Positions 1 through 8,598 are shown, counted from the stretch's first letter. The stretch: DNA of 11,121 nt from Acidimicrobiia bacterium (GCA_010030605.1 RHCK01000022.1:1-11121); one strand, 5' to 3'. Program-made: numbers and translations. The notes: generated by a model not told the origin, from the letters alone.

Positions 1-2003
1 TCCAGCAACACCACGCTGTAACTGCGGCGACGCACTGCTTCGGTGAGTTGGCCACCCTCGTCATACCCGACATATCCGGGAGGAGCACCCACCAATCGAG
101 AAACCGAATGCTTCTCCATGTACTCACCCATGTCGATACGCACCATGGCTCGCTCATCATCGAACAGGAACTCGGCCACCGCTCGAGCCAGTTCGGTCTT
201 GCCCACACCCGTCGGACCGAGGAAGAGGAAAGATCCGATGGGACGATTCGGATCGCTCAACCCGGCACGGCTCCGGCGAATTGCGTTGGATACCGCCGTC
301 ACCGCTTCGTTCTGACCGATCACTCGCCGATGCAGTAGATCCTCGAGATGAACCAACTTCGCCATCTCACCCTCCATCAGACGGGTGACGGGAACGCCGG
401 TCGCTTTGCTCACCACCTCGGCGATGTCTTCGGCGTCGACCTCTTCTTTCAGCATGCGGTTGCCGGTTTGCAACTCATCCAGGTGCGACGTCGCTTCCGA
501 GATGCGTCGTTCGAGCTCGGGAATGCGTCCGTAACGAATCTCGGCCGCCACGTTGAGGTCGGTTTCTCGTTCCACCGCGCTGCGCAGTTGTTCCAACTCT
601 TCTTTCAGGTTTCGAATGGCGGCGATGGCATCTTTTTCCTGTTGCCAATGTTCGCGCATGTCGGCACTTTGAATCTTGAGCAAGGCCAACTCGTCCTCGA
701 GCGATCCCAAACGCTCGACCGACGCGGGATCGGTCTCTTTTTCGAGTGCCACTTTCTCGATCTCGAGTTGCAACATTCGACGCTCGACGATGTCGATCTC
801 CGTGGGAAGTGAGTCAATCTCGATACGCAACTTGCTCGCCGCTTCGTCGACGAGGTCAATGGCTTTATCGGGAAGAAAACGACTGGTGATGTAACGGTCA
901 GAGAGCACCGCGGCACTCACCAACGCCGAGTCCTGGATGCGAACGCCGTGGTGTACCTCGTAGCGCTCTTTGAGCCCGCGCAAAATCGCGATGGTGTCCT
1001 CCACGGTGGGCTCGCCCACGTACACCTGCTGGAAGCGACGCTCGAGAGCCGGATCCTTCTCGATGTACTTGCGATACTCGTCGAGCGTGGTGGCTCCGAT
1101 CATGCGCAACTCACCGCGGGCCAACATCGGCTTGATCATGTTCCCGGCGTCCATGGCGCCCTCGGCCCCGCCCGCACCAACGATGGTGTGCAGTTCGTCG
1201 ACGAACGTGATCACTTCACCAGCGGCATCGGTGATTTCCTTCAAAACCGCCTTCAACCGTTCCTCGAATTCGCCGCGGTATTTGGCTCCGGCCAGAAGAC
1301 TGGCAATGTCGAGAGAGATGAGGCGCTTGTTCTTCAGACCCTCGGGCACGTCGCCGTCGGCGATTCGACGGGCCAGGCCCTCGACGATGGCCGTCTTGCC
1401 AACGCCGGGTTCACCGATGAGCACCGGGTTGTTCTTGGTGCGACGACTCAGCACCTGAATGACTCGGCGGATCTCGTCGTCCCGACCGATCACCGGATCG
1501 ATCTTTCCCTCGCGTGCGCGCTTCGTGAGGTCTTGTCCGTACTTCTCGAGTGCTTGGAACTTTTCTTCGGGATTCTGATCGGTCACTCGATGACTTCCGC
1601 GCACGTCGCGCAACGCTTGAAGAAGTTCCTCACTACCCACACCGAGTCGTTGATTCATGGCCAACAGCAAGTGTTCGACGCTGAGGTAATCGTCCTTCAG
1701 GTCCTTCTGGCACCGCTCGGCCATCTCGAAGATGTTGTTGAGCTCACGATTCATGCGGGGCTCGTCACCGCCGTACGCCTTGGGAAGCTTGGACACCCGC
1801 TCATCGGCCTGATTGCGAATCATTAATGGCGCGAGGCCCAACTTGGCGAGCACCGCCGGCGTGATGGTGTCTTCTTGACGCATGAGCGCCGCCATCACGT
1901 GGTCGCCGGTGAGTTCCGGGTTCGACAACGACTTGGCCTGATCGATCGCCGTCGACACGGCCTCTTGGGTCTTGTGGGTCCAGTTCTTCGGATTCAACGT
2001 CAT
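1..2003 (-). CDS. clpB: ATP-dependent chaperone ClpB (Hsp100 disaggregase), C-terminal part beyond the window
   Basis: Hexameric AAA+ disaggregase of the cytoplasm; it threads aggregated proteins and works with DnaK/DnaJ/GrpE. About 667 codons are visible from ATG at 2003; the family is usually 850-870 residues, so roughly the last quarter lies off the left edge. Visible parts, by approximate residue: Clp N-domain (1-145), first AAA+ module with Walker A GEPGVGKT (197-204) and Walker B ending in VDE (268-270), the coiled-coil middle domain (about 395-520) that marks ClpB against ClpA/ClpC, and the start of the second AAA+ module with Walker A GPTGVGKT (596-603). The window ends just before the second Walker B. 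The start is fixed by a perfect GGAGGT ribosome site 7 nt upstream and by the N-terminus MTLNPKNW. It begins 1 nt after the DUF3445 stop, so it is probably translationally coupled and driven by the dnaK promoter. Leu60 uses TTA (1824-1826), a codon usually rare in GC-rich actinobacteria. Confidence 0.97.
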   Translation of the reverse strand, partial: MTLNPKNWTHKTQEAVSTAIDQAKSLSNPELTGDHVMAALMRQEDTITPAVLAKLGLAPLMIRNQADERVSKLPKAYGGDEPRMNRELNNIFEMAERCQKDLKDDYLSVEHLLLAMNQRLGVGSEELLQALRDVRGSHRVTDQNPEEKFQALEKYGQDLTKRAREGKIDPVIGRDDEIRRVIQVLSRRTKNNPVLIGEPGVGKTAIVEGLARRIADGDVPEGLKNKRLISLDIASLLAGAKYRGEFEERLKAVLKEITDAAGEVITFVDELHTIVGAGGAEGAMDAGNMIKPMLARGELRMIGATTLDEYRKYIEKDPALERRFQQVYVGEPTVEDTIAILRGLKERYEVHHGVRIQDSALVSAAVLSDRYITSRFLPDKAIDLVDEAASKLRIEIDSLPTEIDIVERRMLQLEIEKVALEKETDPASVERLGSLEDELALLKIQSADMREHWQQEKDAIAAIRNLKEELEQLRSAVERETDLNVAAEIRYGRIPELERRISEATSHLDELQTGNRMLKEEVDAEDIAEVVSKATGVPVTRLMEGEMAKLVHLEDLLHRRVIGQNEAVTAVSNAIRRSRAGLSDPNRPIGSFLFLGPTGVGKTELARAVAEFLFDDERAMVRIDMGEYMEKHSVSRLVGAPPGYVGYDEGGQLTEAVRRRSYSVVLL

Positions 2004-2004
2004 G

Positions 2005-2946
2005 TCACCGACCTCCGGGGGAATGTGCTTGGTTTCCGGACACCTCGCTCAACCAATGCACCGCGGCCGCGGTGAGTTCGGTGGTCTGCTTGTAATCCCG
2101 AACATCGTCGGGAAGCTGACTCAATGCTTCAGCCAATCGTCGTGCATCCTCGGGACGTTCGACCAGATGCGAAAGAGGACGGATGTATGTCCGAATGGTG
2201 AAGAGCACGCATTCGGTTTCGGGGAATCGCCGCAAGGTTTCGCGTTCCACCCGTAGGAAGAGGCGATCTCCGGCGGTGGGGTCACCAACCACCGGCAACG
2301 GGGGCGGTTCCGATGCGGTTCCATCCATCGGCTGATACGGATCGTCGGTATCGAGAACGCCCCACCCCAACCTCCAGAACGGCTTGTCGACCGAGAGGCG
2401 CTCGAAGAACGAATCAATGGGCTCACGCAACTGTTCGTTCAGTCGATCGACGGGCGCGTGCACCTCGGCCATCGTGAGTCCGAGTTTCGACGACAGATTC
2501 CAGCGATTGGGGAAACACACGGTGCCGCCTCCAAAAATCGGACCACCGTCTCGTTTCACCAATAGCGCCATGTCTTCTTGCACCAGACGACCGGCGATAT
2601 CGAGCGGATGCAACGCCCACGACCCATCGGCCGAGGGCGCGATGGGCCAACGCTCGTTGCGGCGACGGTTCACGATCTCGTTTCCTTCGCGAACGAACCA
2701 CGTCGGCCACGTTGCACACAGGTGATCGCAAAGATGACGCAGAATCTCGGCGGCCTCGTCCTCGATGCCGTCGATGACTGCCACCACCGTGTCGTGGTGC
2801 TCACTCAACACCACGGACTTGGCGTCCATCTCGTGGTCGTAGTCGTCACCAATCTGAATCCAGTCGGAGAGATCGAGGGGCCGCAAGGCCAATCGCCAAC
2901 GGAATGGTCCCGCCACGTACGGCTGGTAGTCGGGTGCGATCGCCAT
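2005..2946 (-). CDS. DUF3445 protein, heme-dependent oxidative N-demethylase alpha-subunit-like
   Basis: A 313-residue protein whose conserved blocks match the DUF3445 (PF11927) family as I recall it: GGTVCFPNRW (140-149), a Lys-Leu-Gly followed by HAPV (163-166), the block LRVERETLRRFP (231-242) and LFTIRTY (248-254). A studied member of the family is the heme-binding PAS-like alpha subunit of a bacterial oxidative N-demethylase acting on dimethylamine; the substrate here is unknown. No signal peptide or membrane segment is seen, so it is likely cytoplasmic. No flavin, ferredoxin or other demethylase subunit genes lie nearby, so it may act alone or have another role. The ATG at 2946 has AAGGG 6 nt upstream and lies 1 nt after the hspR stop; clpB begins 1 nt after its own stop. 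An in-frame upstream ATG at 3060 only extends it across hspR and is rejected. Family call fairly sure; reaction and reason for being in a heat-shock operon are unknown. Confidence 0.85.
   Translation of the reverse strand: MAIAPDYQPYVAGPFRWRLALRPLDLSDWIQIGDDYDHEMDAKSVVLSEHHDTVVAVIDGIEDEAAEILRHLCDHLCATWPTWFVREGNEIVNRRRNERWPIAPSADGSWALHPLDIAGRLVQEDMALLVKRDGGPIFGGGTVCFPNRWNLSSKLGLTMAEVHAPVDRLNEQLREPIDSFFERLSVDKPFWRLGWGVLDTDDPYQPMDGTASEPPPLPVVGDPTAGDRLFLRVERETLRRFPETECVLFTIRTYIRPLSHLVERPEDARRLAEALSQLPDDVRDYKQTTELTAAAVHWLSEVSGNQAHSPGGR
2011..2016 (-). promoter_or_regulatory. Ribosome binding site of clpB inside the DUF3445 3' end
   Basis: Minus-strand GGAGGT lies 7 nt before the clpB ATG and inside the last codons (Gly-Gly) of the upstream gene. 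It decides the clpB start and implies that ribosomes finishing the upstream gene can reload directly. Confidence 0.8.
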
Positions 2947-2947
2947 G

Positions 2948-3349
2948 TCAGCCCTTGTTGTCCCGGCGGAAAACGGAAGGAACCTGGCCGAACACGGCGA
3001 CGCCCTGTCGAAGCGGAACGATCTCGCCGTGCGTGCGACGTTCGTGCTCACTGATGGCATGAGCCGCGAGAAGACGCAACTGATCGACTTCGTCGCGCAG
3101 TCGAGCCACCTCGGCCTCGAGGGCCATCACCCGACGAATGCCCTCCACGTTCATGCCTTCGGCGGTGAGTTCGGCGATACGCCTCAATCGAGCGATGTCG
3201 ATGTCGCTGTAGCGGCGGTTGCCGCCCTGCGTTCGCGCGGGCTGCAACAGGCCGCGTCGCTCGTAGATGCGCAACGTTTGCGGATGCATGCCCGCCAACT
3301 GGGCGGCCACCGAGATCACATAAATCGCACGATCGTTCGCGTTGCTCAT
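2948..3349 (-). CDS. hspR: MerR-family heat-shock repressor HspR
   Basis: DNA-binding autorepressor of actinobacterial heat-shock genes. In studied species it binds HAIR inverted repeats (CTTGAGT-N7-ACTCAAG) with DnaK as corepressor. The 133-residue protein has the MerR winged helix-turn-helix at its N-terminus: an HspR-type start YVISVAAQLAGMHPQTLRIY (10-29), ERRGLL, then the wing with GGNRRYSDIDI (42-52). A predicted coiled coil follows (about 72-95), then a short tail; length and layout fit HspR. The ATG overlaps the dnaJ stop in an ATGA (3346-3349), the usual dnaJ-hspR coupling, with GGAG 8 nt upstream. No metal- or drug-binding effector domain is present, which separates it from other MerR proteins. 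It probably represses the whole operon including itself, although only a degenerate HAIR-like site is visible before dnaK. Confidence 0.95.
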   Translation of the reverse strand: MSNANDRAIYVISVAAQLAGMHPQTLRIYERRGLLQPARTQGGNRRYSDIDIARLRRIAELTAEGMNVEGIRRVMALEAEVARLRDEVDQLRLLAAHAISEHERRTHGEIVPLRQGVAVFGQVPSVFRRDNKG

Positions 3350-4452
3350 GTTCGTTGCTCCGTGAAGAGGTGCTGGCGTGTCGAATCGCCGGTCGCGGCG
3401 GCCAACGTTTCAATGGCGGCGCGTTGTTCGTCGGTGAGTTCGGTCGGAACCACCACTTCAACCGTGACGATCAGATCTCCGCGGTGTTTCGTGGTCTCGA
3501 TGCCGCGGCCCTTAACACGATGACGAGTGCCGCTCTGCGTCCCCGGTTTCACGCGCAGTGTCACGCGATCACCCGACAATGTCGGCACCTGAATGTCGGC
3601 GCCGAGGGCGGCTTCGGCGAAGGTGATGGGCACCTTCACCGTGAGGTTCTCACCGTCACGCGCGAAGAGGCGATGCGTGCCCACCTGACAAACAATGAAC
3701 AGGTCGCCCGACGGGCCACCGTTGCGTCCGGGTGTGCCCTTTCCGGGCAGACGAATGCGTTGTCCGTCGGCCACGCCCGCGGGTACGCGAACTTTCACCT
3801 CACGATTGCGCTTTTCGATTCCGGATCCACGACACACACCACAGGGCGTTTCGATGATGTTGCCCGTTCCACCGCAACGCGCGCACGGCGAGGCGAACGA
3901 GAAGAAGCCCTGGTTGTCATCGACCTGACCACGGCCGCCGCATTGGCCGCAGGTTTTGGCCGTCGTACCCGGCCGCGCGCCACTGCCATTGCACGTCTCG
4001 CATCGCGCGTCACTGGTGAGATGCACCGAGGTCGTGACCCCGTGGGCCGCCTCGATGAAATCGAGGCGCAACGTGGCCTCGAGATCGTTGCCCCGACGCG
4101 GCCCGACTCCGCCACCTCCACGACTGCGACCACCGGAGAACATGCGAAAGATGTCGTCGAACGCTCCGTCGCCACCGGTGTTGAACCTCATACCGCCCAT
4201 GCCGCCGGCCATCGGACCCAAGCGACGAACCTCGTCGTATTCCTTGCGCTTGGTCTCGTCACTCAGCACGTCGTAGGCGGCCGAGATTTCCTTGAAACGC
4301 TCCTCGGCGGCGGCATCACCCGGCTTGGCGTCGGGGTGATTCTCGCGCGCCAATTTGCGATAGGCCTTGGTGATCTCCTTGGGCGCCGCATCCTGGGCGA
4401 CACCGAGCACCGCGTAATAGTCCTTTTCGTACCATTCGCGCTGCGCGGTCAT
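3346..4452 (-). CDS. dnaJ: Molecular chaperone DnaJ (Hsp40, class I)
   Basis: Co-chaperone that delivers unfolded clients to DnaK and stimulates its ATPase. The 368-residue protein is a full class I DnaJ: J domain at residues 10-75 with the essential HPD at 39-41, Gly/Phe-rich region (about 80-120) with FDDIFRMF, then a zinc-binding domain with four CxxCxGxG-type motifs whose cysteine pairs start at 151, 168, 190 and 204, then two beta-rich client-binding domains to about 345. All eight zinc cysteines are present. The ATG at 4452 follows the grpE stop by 13 nt and has GGAG 9 nt upstream. The stop overlaps hspR by 4 nt. In actinobacteria with two dnaJ genes, the copy in the dnaK operon is usually called dnaJ1; a second copy cannot be judged from this window. 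Confidence 0.97.
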   Translation of the reverse strand: MTAQREWYEKDYYAVLGVAQDAAPKEITKAYRKLARENHPDAKPGDAAAEERFKEISAAYDVLSDETKRKEYDEVRRLGPMAGGMGGMRFNTGGDGAFDDIFRMFSGGRSRGGGGVGPRRGNDLEATLRLDFIEAAHGVTTSVHLTSDARCETCNGSGARPGTTAKTCGQCGGRGQVDDNQGFFSFASPCARCGGTGNIIETPCGVCRGSGIEKRNREVKVRVPAGVADGQRIRLPGKGTPGRNGGPSGDLFIVCQVGTHRLFARDGENLTVKVPITFAEAALGADIQVPTLSGDRVTLRVKPGTQSGTRHRVKGRGIETTKHRGDLIVTVEVVVPTELTDEQRAAIETLAAATGDSTRQHLFTEQRT

Positions 4453-4465
4453 GTTGGTGCGCTCC

Positions 4466-4960
4466 TCAGCCCTTGACCTTCACGAGGGCCGCGCGCAACA
4501 CCCGGCCCTTCCATGTGTAGCCACTGCGCAGGACGTCGACGACAACTGTTGTTCCATCACCGTCACCGTCGGCCGGCTCCTGCATCACCGCTTCGGCCAA
4601 CGCCGGATCAAAAGGTTGACCATGCAGATTCATGGCCTCGAGACCTTGCTTCTTGAGTTCCCCCAAAAGCAGGTTGAACAACGGTTCGACTTCGGCGGGA
4701 TGCGCCACGAACGCTGCCTCACACGCGTCGAGCACCGGCAACAGTGCCTCGGCGATGCGACCAGTGGCGCGATCGACATCGTCGGCGGTTTGCGCACTCA
4801 CGCGCTTCCGATAGTTCTCGAAATCGGCCTGTACGCGTTGCGCGAGTTCCAGATATTGATTGCGCTCTTCGAGAAGCTTCTCGATGTCGACCGCCGATGT
4901 CTCGACGCTGGACGTCTCGACGACCTCGTCGTTGGTGGGTTCGATGATTTCTTCGGACAT
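4466..4960 (-). CDS. grpE: Nucleotide exchange factor GrpE
   Basis: Homodimeric exchange factor that releases ADP from DnaK and resets the folding cycle. The 164-residue protein has an acidic, disordered N-terminus (1-25), a long coiled-coil helix (about 25-75) containing the family block QADFENYRKR (44-53), a short helical bundle, and the C-terminal beta wing with GQPFDPALAEAV (114-125) and the closing SGYTWKGRVLRAALVKV (146-162). The ATG at 4960 follows the dnaK stop by 8 nt. No good Shine-Dalgarno is visible before it, so translation is probably coupled to termination of dnaK. Confidence 0.97.
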   Translation of the reverse strand: MSEEIIEPTNDEVVETSSVETSAVDIEKLLEERNQYLELAQRVQADFENYRKRVSAQTADDVDRATGRIAEALLPVLDACEAAFVAHPAEVEPLFNLLLGELKKQGLEAMNLHGQPFDPALAEAVMQEPADGDGDGTTVVVDVLRSGYTWKGRVLRAALVKVKG

Positions 4961-4968
4961 GACGACGA

Positions 4969-6807
<1,839 letters not shown>

Positions 6808-6815
6808 GGGGGTTT

Positions 6816-6820
6816 CTCCT
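6816..6820 (-). promoter_or_regulatory. Ribosome binding site of dnaK
   Basis: Minus-strand AGGAG stands 8 nt before the dnaK ATG at 6807 and fixes that start over the in-frame upstream ATG at 6897. Confidence 0.8.
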
Positions 6821-6856
6821 GATGTCGTGAAAGTGGGGGTGATGGACTGACGCCGA

Positions 6857-6877
6857 ATCCCCCGGGGGGTGGGGGAT
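6857..6877 (-). promoter_or_regulatory. Hairpin in the dnaK 5' leader
   Basis: ATCCCCC (6857-6863) and GGGGGAT (6871-6877) are a perfect 7-bp inverted repeat with a 7-nt loop. In the dnaK transcript it would lie about 50 nt before the start codon. No U-tract follows, so it does not look like a terminator; a stability or translation-control element (such as an RNA thermometer part) is possible but unproven, and it does not cover the ribosome site. Confidence 0.4.
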
Positions 6878-6895
6878 CCTGCGTCATTGCGTATC

Positions 6896-6924
6896 AAGTT
6901 AGGGGGTCGAGAGGGTCATCGCAA
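6896..6924 (-). promoter_or_regulatory. Candidate sigma70-type promoter of the dnaK operon
   Basis: On the minus strand TTGCGA (6924-6919) and TAACTT (6901-6896) are separated by exactly 17 nt, giving a plausible vegetative promoter with a transcript leader of about 80 nt before dnaK. The match is partial and no start site is known. It is the only credible promoter seen for the six-gene operon. Confidence 0.45.
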
Positions 6925-6930
6925 CTCGAA
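6910..6930 (-). promoter_or_regulatory. Degenerate HAIR-like element (possible HspR operator)
   Basis: Minus-strand TTCGAGT (6930-6924), a 7-nt spacer, then ACCCTCT (6916-6910). Against the HAIR consensus CTTGAGT-N7-ACTCAAG the first half matches 5 of 7 and the second 3 of 7. It is listed because it overlaps the candidate -35 box of an operon that encodes HspR; on sequence alone it is weak. Confidence 0.25.
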
Positions 6931-6973
6931 AGTGTCATTTCTTTAGTCATCACGACTAAACATTTGTCACTTT
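6929..6973. promoter_or_regulatory. Nested dyad-symmetric element between dnaK and the GGDEF-EAL gene
   Basis: Inner arms TTTAGTC (6942-6948) and GACTAAA (6954-6960) are a perfect 7-bp inverted repeat around ATCAC. Outer arms AAAGTG (6929-6934) and CACTTT (6968-6973) are also perfect and share the same centre, base 6951. Such nested symmetry suggests a dimer-of-dimers operator. It lies just upstream of the candidate dnaK promoter and could serve either divergent gene. It is not CIRCE (TTAGCACTC-N9-GAGTGCTAA) and is not a HAIR element. Confidence 0.5.
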
Positions 6974-7015
6974 GTGGTCGGGTCATCCCGCGACCATGGC
7001 GCGGTCGACGGGAGC

Positions 7016-7056
7016 GGCCCGAAGAAACTGGTCACGAGAAACTGGTCAAGGCCCGA
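7016..7056. repeat. Tandem 12-bp repeat bracketed by 7-bp repeats before the GGDEF-EAL gene
   Basis: AGAAACTGGTCA occurs at 7023-7034 and 7037-7048 with a 2-nt gap, and GGCCCGA flanks the pair at 7016-7022 and 7050-7056. The 14-nt period is not a multiple of three, so the pattern is not explained by a repeated peptide. This supports a leader or operator rather than coding sequence, and hence the later start at 7080 for the next gene. Confidence 0.55.
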
Positions 7057-7079
7057 CTCGCTGGGGCCGATACTCCTGC

Positions 7080-8540
7080 GTGCTCGACGTTCTGTTGGCT
7101 GTCACCGGAGTCATGGCCCTCGCTGGGCTGGTCATTGTCGACCGTCGACGCCGTGGTGCCCTGGACCTGGCCAACCAGCTCGAGGACGAGAATTCCCGCA
7201 TCCTGGCCGCCCATCAGAACCTGGCTCATGTCGCCACCCACGACGCCATGACCGGTCTGCTCAACCGGGGCGGATTCATGGATCGACTCGAATCGACTCT
7301 GGCCAACGCCACGGCGTACTCCCCCATCGCCGTGTTGTTCATGGACATCGACCGCTTCAAGAGCATCAATGATTCGCTCGGTCACGGTGCGGGCGACCAA
7401 CTGCTCACCGTCATGGGCCGACGCATTTCCGCGGTCCTGCCCGATGGATGCACCGCCGGTCGTCTTGGTGGCGACGAATTCGTGGTGGTGATGAATGATG
7501 CGTCTAGCGTCGAGCGCGTGGTGGCCGTCGCCGAGCGCCTCGCGCGTTCCGTGGGCGAACCACTCGAACTCGCCGGTCGACTGGTGCGCGTGTCGGCCAG
7601 CGTCGGTATCGCGATCGGACCACAAGATGACGACACACCGAGCTCCATCGTCGGCTTCGCGAACGCTGCCCTGCATCGAGCCAAGGACGCCGGTCGCGAT
7701 CGAATCGAAGTGTTCACCGCCGAGGTCCGCGCCGACATGCAACGTCGCACCCACGAAGAGCGCGCGTTGCGCCGATCCATCGATTCCGGTGACGTGGTGC
7801 CGTTCTTCCAACCCGAATACGACGCATCCACCGGAAAGTTGGTCGGAGCGGAGATTCTGGCTCGCTGGTTGAAGCGCGATGGCTCCATCGCGAATGCGGC
7901 CGAGATGCTCACCATGGCCGAGGATGCCAGCACCCTCGAACGACTCACCAGCGTCATCATGCAGCAGGCCCGACCGGTCATCCGTCGGTTGACCGCCCTC
8001 GGGCTTCCTTCGGGATTTCGTTTCCGGGTGAATCTTCCGCACCGCTGCACACCGCGCGCTTGGCGCGACGGTCAGGTGCAGTCGTACTTCACGGGCATCG
8101 ACCCCACGATTCTCACCCTCGACATCTACGAGGCCGCCGTGCTCGGAGACGTCGCCGGTGCCGCGGGCGTGCTCACCGAGATGCGTCGCATGGGAGCGCG
8201 CGTCTGTTTGGAAGACGCCGGTCGGGGAGGAGCATCGTTGTCGATGATTCGCACGCTGCCTCTCGACGAGATTCGTGTCGATCGTTTGCACGTCGACGCA
8301 CTCACCTCGCACCCCAACGATCGGGCCGTCGTGCGGGCGATGGTTCATCTGGCGCGTGATCTCGGTCTGGCCGTGTCCGCTGACGGAGTCGAAACCGGAT
8401 CGCAGGCCGACGCCTTGTTGGCTCTCGGCTGCACCACCCATCAGGGTCACCTGTATGCCCGACCGATGACAGCCAGCGCGCTCGAGGATTTGCTGTTGCG
8501 CCATGCGGCCGATTTCGTCTCCGATCGTTCGCTGACCTGA
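7080..8540 (+). CDS. Membrane-anchored GGDEF-EAL c-di-GMP signalling protein with substituted EAL domain
   Basis: Likely makes or senses c-di-GMP. From GTG at 7080 (486 residues): one N-terminal membrane segment (about 4-20) followed by DRRRR, a short helical linker (24-50), a GGDEF domain (about 52-215) and an EAL domain (about 235-475). The GGDEF domain looks active: DIDRFKSIND (89-98) and an intact GGDEF (130-134); the RxxD inhibitory site is absent. The EAL domain departs from consensus at several catalytic places: EAL is EIL (258-260), the E-x-x-E block is DIYE (348-351), DDFG is EDAG (378-381), the usual lysine is Arg399 and AEGVE is ADGVE (434-438); Asn318 and Gln455 remain. It may therefore bind rather than cleave c-di-GMP. 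The frame is open from TTG 6972 and ATG 6996, but those starts add an Arg-rich tail that conflicts with cytoplasmic catalytic domains, and cross the 14-nt repeats. No clear ribosome site supports any of these starts. Divergent from dnaK. Confidence 0.85.
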   Translation: MLDVLLAVTGVMALAGLVIVDRRRRGALDLANQLEDENSRILAAHQNLAHVATHDAMTGLLNRGGFMDRLESTLANATAYSPIAVLFMDIDRFKSINDSLGHGAGDQLLTVMGRRISAVLPDGCTAGRLGGDEFVVVMNDASSVERVVAVAERLARSVGEPLELAGRLVRVSASVGIAIGPQDDDTPSSIVGFANAALHRAKDAGRDRIEVFTAEVRADMQRRTHEERALRRSIDSGDVVPFFQPEYDASTGKLVGAEILARWLKRDGSIANAAEMLTMAEDASTLERLTSVIMQQARPVIRRLTALGLPSGFRFRVNLPHRCTPRAWRDGQVQSYFTGIDPTILTLDIYEAAVLGDVAGAAGVLTEMRRMGARVCLEDAGRGGASLSMIRTLPLDEIRVDRLHVDALTSHPNDRAVVRAMVHLARDLGLAVSADGVETGSQADALLALGCTTHQGHLYARPMTASALEDLLLRHAADFVSDRSLT

Positions 8541-8598
8541 GACTCATTGCCGGTGGTCGATGGTCGGTGGTTCGTCCAGCGTGATCATCTAGCGTCAG
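8541..8598. other. Short gap between the GGDEF-EAL and EamA genes
   Basis: 58 nt with a run of imperfect GGTGGTCG-like units (8551-8575). There is no terminator hairpin with a T-tract and no convincing promoter boxes, so read-through into the transporter gene is likely. Confidence 0.4.

Noticed and set aside
948..1826. 292-codon plus-strand open frame antisense to clpB
   Set aside because: Mirror of the conserved ClpB N-domain and first AAA+ module; nothing supports independent coding.
3355..4476. 373-codon plus-strand open frame antisense to dnaJ
   Set aside because: Shadow of a certain dnaJ gene; no family motif, His/Arg/Gly-rich composition typical of antisense frames.
6808..6906. G-quadruplex before dnaK
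   Set aside because: The G-tracts are separated by loops of 22-26 nt apart from one pair, too long for a stable quadruplex, and the dnaK mRNA carries the C-rich strand.
6942..6960. CIRCE element (HrcA operator) before dnaK
   Set aside because: The inverted repeat TTTAGTC-N5-GACTAAA shares only a few bases with TTAGCACTC-N9-GAGTGCTAA and has the wrong spacer.
7032..8504. 490-codon minus-strand open frame antisense to the GGDEF-EAL gene
   Set aside because: The sense strand carries clear GGDEF and EAL-type motifs; the antisense product is His/Arg/Asp-rich without any recognisable domain.
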